DNA from: Saccharothrix sp. NRRL B-16314
GTDB taxonomy: Bacteria; Actinomycetota; Actinomycetes; Mycobacteriales; Pseudonocardiaceae
Length of the DNA stretch: 64,000 nt
NCBI RefSeq assembly: GCF_000716595.1
Contig: NZ_JNXC01000009.1
Location: 116,501 to 180,500 of the forward strand
Direction: 5' to 3'
Shown here piece after piece: positions 63,947 to 64,000 of this stretch. Made by a program: the position numbers and the translations under genes. How positions within the stretch are numbered: position 1 is the stretch's first letter; each line of letters starts with the position of its first letter. The notes beneath the pieces were generated by a model. It ran no database searches, was not told the DNA's origin, and saw only the letters and a program-made list of their open reading frames with translations.

Positions 63947-64000
63947 CTGTCTCTTATACACATCTGACGCTGCCGACGACTCCTTACGTGTAGATTTCGG
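63947..64000. other. Illumina Nextera adapter contamination
   Basis: CTGTCTCTTATACACATCT (63947-63965) is the Tn5 mosaic end used in Nextera libraries. It is followed by GACGCTGCCGACGA, an 8-nt index CTCCTTAC (reverse complement GTAAGGAG) and GTGTAGATTTCGG, the start of the P5 flow-cell arm with one mismatch. This is library sequence, not genome. Confidence 0.97.

Noticed and set aside
63599..63967. Open frames ending or starting in the last 60 bases
   Set aside because: They run through the 16-bp tandem array into Nextera adapter sequence. Peptides such as MYKRQ and SLIHI come from the adapter.

Overview
The window reads as high-GC actinobacterial chromosome, most likely from the order Pseudonocardiales (Saccharothrix, Lentzea or Actinosynnema type). 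The reasons are many GTG starts, tight 1-4 nt gene overlaps, lipoprotein and DUF3558-type families, the mismatch nuclease NucS, a MurA with Asp in place of the catalytic Cys, and gene order matching the argS-to-murA block known from mycobacteria. The genus is an inference. The left edge cuts a cation-efflux gene. The last 54 bases are an Illumina Nextera adapter with its index, so the right edge is a contig end and not genome.

Layout. 1-8.4 kb, mostly minus strand: a large secreted GH92 alpha-mannosidase with a LacI-type operator, an acyl-CoA dehydrogenase, and a DUF3105/DUF305 pair. 8.5-26.6 kb: argS, the aspartate-family genes lysA-hom-thrC-thrB, rho, rpmE, prfA, prmC, tsaC-type and wecA-type genes. 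Extra genes sit inside this block: a BAAT-like acyltransferase and a dihydrolipoamide dehydrogenase between prfA and prmC, and two membrane proteins before the tsaC-type gene. 26.6-35.7 kb: the F1Fo ATP synthase operon atpIBEFHAGD. Here atpC is cut off from atpD by a terminator, a repeat element and an opposite-strand IclR regulator. 35.7-42.7 kb: an imine-reductase-like gene with its HxlR regulator, a PduO-type cobalamin adenosyltransferase, murA, two tandem secreted peptidoglycan-binding-like proteins, and a B12-dependent meaA-type mutase that would use the adenosylcobalamin.

42.7-64 kb is accessory: a cysteine hydrolase with a GlxA regulator, enoyl-CoA hydratase, Nudix, nucS, a Ro60/Rsr (TROVE) protein, an SSS symporter with a small partner, aldehyde dehydrogenase, an iron-siderophore binding lipoprotein with an iron box, the dhaKLM dihydroxyacetone kinase operon, a tandem-fused 3-hydroxyacyl-CoA dehydrogenase, and small zinc-ribbon and membrane proteins.

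The most interesting system is at 48.63-50.43 kb. Directly upstream of the TROVE/Ro gene lies a sequence that folds as a bacterial Y RNA. It has a long closing stem formed by its ends, and inside that a circularly permuted tRNA-Glu-like module (T-arm, then a closed acceptor hairpin, then D-arm). Other notable signals are a ~22-bp-unit repeat family that forms an 84-bp-arm inverted repeat after rho and recurs after atpD, a stem-loop cluster with three-way-junction geometry after the acyl-CoA dehydrogenase, a shared TetR-like operator ahead of two acyl-metabolism genes, and many start codons placed 6-8 nt after a -10 box (probable leaderless mRNAs).
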